Shown here: in pieces, positions 60,475-64,000 of the stretch
Numbering within the stretch: the first letter of the stretch is position 1
How the letters are laid out: the number at the start of each line of letters is the position of its first letter
From: Actinoplanes italicus
Lineage (GTDB): Bacteria; Actinomycetota; Actinomycetes; Mycobacteriales; Micromonosporaceae
Length of the DNA: 64,000 nucleotides
Direction of reading: 5' to 3'
Assembly: GCF_003001815.1 (NCBI RefSeq)
Contig: NZ_PVMZ01000024.1
Location: 62,001-126,000 of the forward strand
Translations under genes and position numbers: made by a program
Notes under the pieces: model-generated
The model's input: the letters and a program-made list of their open reading frames with translations, nothing else
The model's database searches: none
What the model was told of the DNA's origin: nothing

Positions 60475-60798
60475 TCACAGGCCGACCAGGCGGCGGGTGG
60501 CGATCGCGCCCCGGCGGCGTCCGGTCCGGCGGGTCACCGAACCGGAGCCGGTCCGTGTCTCCGCGGGTGCTCCGGGCCAGTCGTCACGCCTCGGGACTCC
60601 GGCGGGCACCGGCGGATGTACCGCCGGCCGTACCGCGATGGTGGTTCCGCCACCCGCCGGCAGGACCGGCGTGGTGACCTCTGGGGAAGCCTGGCCGTGG
60701 GCGGGCGGCAGCGCCGCCGGCTCTCGGCCGGTGGGGGGCTCGGTCGTGCTCCGGGACCCGTCAACCGGTATCGCCTCGGCTCGATGCATGGCGCTCAT
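60475..60798 (-). CDS. Hypothetical Pro/Thr-rich protein
   Basis: A possible 107-residue protein from ATG 60798. It is rich in Pro, Thr and Ala with an Arg-rich C-terminus (TRRTGRRRGAIATRRLVGL). Third codon positions are G/C-rich as in neighbours. Upstream is AT-rich sequence (TTGCGT, then ATAATG 17 nt later over the start), possibly a promoter of a leaderless transcript. No family recognised; could be non-coding. Confidence 0.4.
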   Translation of the reverse strand: MSAMHRAEAIPVDGSRSTTEPPTGREPAALPPAHGQASPEVTTPVLPAGGGTTIAVRPAVHPPVPAGVPRRDDWPGAPAETRTGSGSVTRRTGRRRGAIATRRLVGL

Positions 60799-60931
60799 TA
60801 TTGATGAACGTGCATTTAACGCAAGGCTCTCGGAGTGTCTGTAACGGCGTGGAAACAACTTTGCCGGTACGACTACACGCGCGCACTGTCACGCACAGTG
60901 ACGCTGGCCGGGGCTGGCTATCCTGCCGGTT

Positions 60932-61207
60932 GTGATCAAGCTGCTCGGGGTGCCGGCGTTCGTGTGGGCCGCCCTCTGCCTGGCCCTCTCCGTCCTCTGG
61001 ATCTTCGTGTGGCCGTCCGGTCAGGCCGCTGGGACCAGCGGGTTCACGTATGTCGCACTGCGCTGGGCGCACTCGCTGACCTGGCTGATCCTGGCTGTCG
61101 CCGCGACCGCTGCGGCGCTCGGCCTCCCGGTCGCGGCCCAGCGCATCGCCATGCTGGCGCTGCCCGCCTACGCCGCGTTCCTCTACGCCACCGTCACGAC
61201 CGGCTGA
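60932..61207 (+). CDS. Small three-helix membrane protein
   Basis: A 91-residue protein with hydrophobic segments VWAALCLALSVLWIFVW, SLTWLILAVAATAAALGL and IAMLALPAYAAFLYATV. GTG start; TATCCT at 60919-60924 suggests a promoter near the start. A CACTGT/ACAGTG dyad lies at 60885-60901. No family recognised. Confidence 0.6.
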   Translation: MIKLLGVPAFVWAALCLALSVLWIFVWPSGQAAGTSGFTYVALRWAHSLTWLILAVAATAAALGLPVAAQRIAMLALPAYAAFLYATVTTG

Positions 61208-61219
61208 TCCGGCGGGTAG

Positions 61220-61423
61220 TCAGGCGCTGCCCGCCGAGGCGGCCAGGTACTCGTTGATCGTCGAGCGGGCTCCGCCGGCTGCCCCAGATGTTGGACCGCA
61301 CCCGGTACGCCCGGCCGTCCGGGTCGAAGACCCCGCCGCTGGTCCACACCCCCGGCTCCCGGCGGTCAGCGGCGAACCGTCCTCGGTAACGGTGTACCGG
61401 CTCTTCCAGACGACGTGCGTTCG
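61220..61423 (-). pseudogene. Broken gene fragment downstream of valine dehydrogenase
   Basis: Protein-like sequence appears in alternating frames on the minus strand: THVVWKSRYTVTEDGSPLTA, then VWTSGGVFDPDGRAYRVRSN one frame over, then STINEYLAASAGSA ending at a TGA (61220-61222) back in the first frame. No start codon is available. This looks like the C-terminal remnant of a decayed gene with two frameshifts. Family not recognised. Confidence 0.45.
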
Positions 61424-61427
61424 ACCG

Positions 61428-62456
61428 TCAGCATGCCGTCAGGGTAGGAACCGCCGTCTCGCCGATCAGGAAGTCCACGAGCCGGGTCGCGGCGGCCGCC
61501 GGGGTGGACGACGTCTCCCGCGCCGCGTCGAGGATGCCGGACAGGGTGTGACCGATCCCGTCGATCCGGGCGGCCACCTGCTCCGGCGTCTCCCGGTGCA
61601 GCTCGGTGGCGACGGCGTGGATGATGCCGCCGGCGCTGACGACCACGTCCGGCGCCCACAGGATGCCGGCCTCGTGCAGCAGATCAGCGGTCTCCGGCCG
61701 GTCGAGCTGGTTGTTGGCCGGCCCGGCGACGGCCGCGCACCGCAACGCGGGCACGGTCGCGGCGGTCAGCAGCCCGCCGAGGGCGGCCGGGACCAGCACG
61801 TCCACCTCTGCGGTGAGACAGCCTCGCGGATCGGTCCAGGTGGCGCCGAGAGATTCGACGGCGGTACGGCGGGAGGCGTCCACATCCGACGCGATCACCC
61901 TGGCCCCGGCCGCGGTGAGCGACTCCACCAGGTGGGTGCCCACCCGGCCGACCCCGAGGACGGCGCAGCTGCGCCCCTCCAGCGACGGTGATCCGAAACG
62001 GTCAGCAACGACGGCCCGCAGGGCGGCGACCGCTCCGGCGGCGGTGCCGGGGGAGGAGTCCGCGGAGCGGCAGAGCACATGGTCCGTACGATCGCCGATG
62101 ATCTCCATGTCGTCCGGCCCGGTGCCGACGTCCGGCCCGGTGGCGTAGATCCCGCCCAGCCCCTGGATCACGTCGCCGACGTCGTGCAGGATCGCCCGCC
62201 GATCCGCCTCCCGGCCGTCCGGGGGCAGCACCACCACGGTCTTGCCGCCCCCGTTCGGGAGGCCGGCGAGCGCGGTCTTCGCGGTCATCGCCTCGGACAG
62301 GCGCAGCGCGTCGTCGAGTCCGGCGCGCCAGTCCGGGTAGACGGCCAGGCGGCATCCGCCGAGCGCCTGACCGAGTGCGGTGGAGTGCACCGCGACGACG
62401 ACCGGGTACCCCGACCGCATACCGCGTTCGACCACGACACGCTGGTGGATCGTCAT
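61428..62456 (-). CDS. vdh: Valine/leucine dehydrogenase (Glu/Leu/Phe/Val dehydrogenase family)
   Basis: A 342-residue enzyme. Catalytic lysines are in MTAKTALAGLPNGGGK (Lys60 and Lys72), the NAD loop is VLGVGRVGTHL near 165-175, and GPANNQLDRPETADLL completes the active site. It deaminates branched-chain amino acids to 2-ketoacids. Divergent from an Lrp/AsnC regulator across 99 bp with a perfect palindrome. Confidence 0.92.
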   Translation of the reverse strand: MTIHQRVVVERGMRSGYPVVVAVHSTALGQALGGCRLAVYPDWRAGLDDALRLSEAMTAKTALAGLPNGGGKTVVVLPPDGREADRRAILHDVGDVIQGLGGIYATGPDVGTGPDDMEIIGDRTDHVLCRSADSSPGTAAGAVAALRAVVADRFGSPSLEGRSCAVLGVGRVGTHLVESLTAAGARVIASDVDASRRTAVESLGATWTDPRGCLTAEVDVLVPAALGGLLTAATVPALRCAAVAGPANNQLDRPETADLLHEAGILWAPDVVVSAGGIIHAVATELHRETPEQVAARIDGIGHTLSGILDAARETSSTPAAAATRLVDFLIGETAVPTLTAC

Positions 62457-62527
62457 CTGCTTCTCCCGTACATCTGAAGGGCCTTTGGTTTGAACCTAGG
62501 ACGCCCGACGGAGCAGAAGTGATCACA

Positions 62528-62542
62528 CCGAACTAAGTTCGG
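62528..62542. promoter_or_regulatory. Palindromic Lrp-type operator candidate
   Basis: CCGAACT-A-AGTTCGG is a perfect 15-bp palindrome in the vdh/Lrp divergent region, 13 bp from the regulator start. Confidence 0.65.
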
Positions 62543-62555
62543 CGAATAGGCAAAG

Positions 62556-63038
62556 ATGATGGCCATGGATGACATAGATTCGGTGATCGTACGGGAATTG
62601 CAGTCGAACGCGCGGCAGACGAACCGTGAGCTCGCCGCTACGGTCGGTATCGCTCCGTCGACCTGTCTGGAACGGGTACGGCTGCTCCGCGACCGTGGGG
62701 TGATCACCGGGTATCACGCCGACGTCAGCCTCACCGCGCTCGGCCGGGAGGTCCAGGCGCTGCTGCACGTCCAGGTACGGCCGCTGAACCGGGAGGTCAT
62801 CGAGGGCTTCAAGTCGTACGCGGCCGGCCTGCCCGAGGTGCTGTCGGTGTTCGTCCTCGCCGGCGGCGACGACTTCCTCGTGCACGTGGCGGTCCCCAGC
62901 GTCGAGGGGTTGCACGCGTTCCTTATGGACCGGTTCTCGGCCCGGCGCGAGATCGTCGGCTTCCGCAGCTCGGTGATCTACCAGCACCATCGCAACCGGG
63001 TCATCGATCCGCTGGATCCCGCTGGAAGTGCCAGATGA
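62556..63038 (+). CDS. Lrp/AsnC-family transcriptional regulator
   Basis: A 160-residue protein. The N-terminal winged helix includes NARQTNRELAATVGIAPST, and the C-terminal RAM domain includes VFVLAGGDDFLVHVAVP, the amino-acid-binding face. AGG 5 nt before ATG 62556 supports the start; ATGs at 62559 and 62565 are alternatives. Likely regulates the adjacent vdh in response to branched-chain amino acids, as for bkdR-type regulators. Its end overlaps the convergent methyltransferase by 38 bp. Confidence 0.92.
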   Translation: MMAMDDIDSVIVRELQSNARQTNRELAATVGIAPSTCLERVRLLRDRGVITGYHADVSLTALGREVQALLHVQVRPLNREVIEGFKSYAAGLPEVLSVFVLAGGDDFLVHVAVPSVEGLHAFLMDRFSARREIVGFRSSVIYQHHRNRVIDPLDPAGSAR

Positions 63039-63906
63039 CCACCTGCGGCAGGCCACCGGTCGCCGCCGCCCACGCGTGCGGCACGAGTTCGGCGAGCGAC
63101 CAGGGCCACCGGTCCCACGGCCCGGTCTCGCCGCCCGGCAGTTCCGCGCCCGCCGTCAGCGCCGAAGCCGGCCGGGCCGGCGGCTCGGCACACGACAGCA
63201 CCCGCAGGCCGGCCGGCAGCGCGGCGCCCAGGAAGTCCGGCGCGCGGTGCCGATGCACGGCGAGCAGTGCCGGCCGGCCGTCGGCCAGGCGCACCCGCGG
63301 CACCGAACCCATGGCGATCCACTCCTGGCTGATATCGGACACCACGAGGTGCCCGCCCGGCCGCAGCACCCGCGCGAACTCGGCGAACACCGGCTTCAGA
63401 TCGGCCACGTGCGACAGCGCGAGCGCGCACACCACGACATCGGCGTGCTCATCCGGCACCGGCAGCGCCTCCAGCGGACCCTCCCGGAAGTCACCGTCCG
63501 GCACCCGGTTACGGGCCCGGGCCAGCATGTCGGGGGAGGCGTCCACCCCGATCACCCGATGCCCGCGCCCGGCCAGCCACCCGCTGTGCCGCCCGGTGCC
63601 GCACGCCGCGTCCACCGCGATCCCCGGTGACAGCTCGGCGAGGATGGCGTGGACGGCCTCCTCCTCCGGCCCGAACAGGCCGTTGCCCGGCACGTCGTAG
63701 GTCTCGGCCCACACCCGGTAACCGTCGACGGGAGCCACGCGCTCCGCCGCCACCGGCTCCACGTCCAGTTCCGCCATCTCGAGCAGCCGCCGGATCTCGG
63801 CCACCCGGGCCCGCCCGAACTCCGGCCCCGACTCCTCGGTGAACGAGCGCAGCAGCGCGGCGCCCTCGATCCCGAGCAGATACTCCAACGCGCGCTGATG
63901 AATCAT
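63001..63906 (-). CDS. Class I SAM-dependent methyltransferase
   Basis: A 301-residue protein. An N-terminal helical region of about 70 residues precedes VWAETYD and the SAM loop VDAACGTGRHSGWLAG near 97-112; further blocks are GVDASPDMLARAR, ALALSHVADL and RVLRPGGHLVVSD. Belongs to the UbiE/small-molecule group; the substrate is unknown. Two 13-bp direct repeats precede it at 63914-63949. Confidence 0.87.
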   Translation of the reverse strand: MIHQRALEYLLGIEGAALLRSFTEESGPEFGRARVAEIRRLLEMAELDVEPVAAERVAPVDGYRVWAETYDVPGNGLFGPEEEAVHAILAELSPGIAVDAACGTGRHSGWLAGRGHRVIGVDASPDMLARARNRVPDGDFREGPLEALPVPDEHADVVVCALALSHVADLKPVFAEFARVLRPGGHLVVSDISQEWIAMGSVPRVRLADGRPALLAVHRHRAPDFLGAALPAGLRVLSCAEPPARPASALTAGAELPGGETGPWDRWPWSLAELVPHAWAAATGGLPQVVIWHFQRDPADR

Positions 63907-63913
63907 GTATTGA

Positions 63914-63949
63914 TTTCTATCGTTCCTGCGCGAGGGTTTCTATCGTTCC
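63914..63949. promoter_or_regulatory. Direct repeats upstream of methyltransferase gene
   Basis: TTTCTATCGTTCC occurs at 63914-63926 and 63937-63949, 23 bp apart (about two helical turns), 8 bp from the start codon. On the gene's strand they read GGAACGATAGAAA. They may be a tandem operator or part of an alternative-sigma promoter. Confidence 0.55.
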
Positions 63950-64000
63950 CAGGGTGCGGGCACACGTACACACGCCATGCCGGCCGCCCGTGCCGCGGCC

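Noticed and set aside
60008..60478. 156-residue minus-strand ORF in the gene-poor region
   Set aside because: Low-complexity Arg/Pro/Gly translation, no ribosome-binding site and no conserved motif.
63975..64000. Possible start of a plus-strand gene at the window edge
   Set aside because: Only an ATG and a few Ala/Arg codons are visible, with no clear ribosome-binding site; too short to judge.

Overview
The window is about 70% GC with strongly G/C-biased third codon positions, many GTG starts and dense gene packing, typical of a filamentous actinobacterium. Methyl-accepting chemotaxis proteins, several c-di-GMP enzymes, secreted plant-polymer hydrolases with CBM2-type modules and a mycobacterial-style fabG4/htdX/fadA2 cluster make a motile Micromonosporaceae member (Actinoplanes-like) my best guess; this is inference, as no rRNA or marker gene is present. 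I see no phage, transposon, CRISPR array, tRNA or rRNA. The window reads as ordinary chromosome with many short operons.

Layout. 1-2.6 kb: tail of a chemotaxis receptor and a membrane GGDEF-EAL protein. 2.6-6.9 kb: MarR regulator divergent from a four-gene catabolic operon (SDR, amidohydrolase, MaoC hydratase, acyl-CoA ligase). 6.9-10.2 kb: STAND/DUF234-type ATPase behind a perfect 39-bp palindrome, sirtuin, small membrane protein, alpha/beta hydrolase. 10.3-14.9 kb: ChoD-type GMC oxidase overlapping a Baeyer-Villiger-like monooxygenase, facing a CrtI-like oxidoreductase. 15-19.9 kb: co-directional run nsrR-hmp-PAS protein-c-di-GMP phosphodiesterase. 20-23.9 kb: secreted arabinofuranosidase pair. 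24.2-26.3 kb: PhoX phosphatase with a PHO box. 26.4-31.6 kb: membrane proteins, a D-2-hydroxyacid dehydrogenase, and an XRE-cupin regulator divergent from a thioredoxin-reductase-like/methyltransferase fusion. 31.7-37.5 kb: a 1757-residue DUF4011/SF1 helicase/Vsr-like/DUF3320 protein and an orphan DUF6879 gene. 37.6-44.4 kb: fatty-acyl catabolism genes (ligase, acyl-CoA dehydrogenase, htdX, fabG4, fadA2) plus a frameshifted secreted SH3-like gene. 44.4-44.7 kb: a tandem 61-bp hairpin array. 44.7-46.1 kb: GH10 xylanase. 46.3-48.7 kb: divergent PTS dihydroxyacetone kinase genes. 48.8-53.2 kb: chemotaxis receptor, acetoacetate-decarboxylase-like protein, YibE/F transporter-like protein, DUF4360 secreted protein. 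53.4-59.8 kb: recD2, CE7 esterase, large membrane protein, YggT, aldo-keto reductase. 59.85-60.47 kb: no convincing gene. 60.5-63.9 kb: small proteins, valine/leucine dehydrogenase with divergent Lrp regulator, a pseudogene scrap and a methyltransferase.

The genes group into recognisable themes: signalling (chemotaxis, c-di-GMP, possibly linked to nitric oxide through nsrR-hmp), CoA-ester and sterol-like catabolism, extracellular arabinoxylan attack (GH51, GH43, GH10, CE7), phosphate scavenging, and genome maintenance or possible defence (RecD2, DUF4011 helicase, DUF234 ATPase). Most regulators sit next to clear dyad-symmetric candidate operators. The most unusual items are the DUF4011 helicase with an altered nuclease motif, the 39-bp palindrome over the ATPase promoter, the c-di-GMP phosphodiesterase in the nsrR-hmp run, the oxidoreductase-methyltransferase fusion, and the 61-bp hairpin array.
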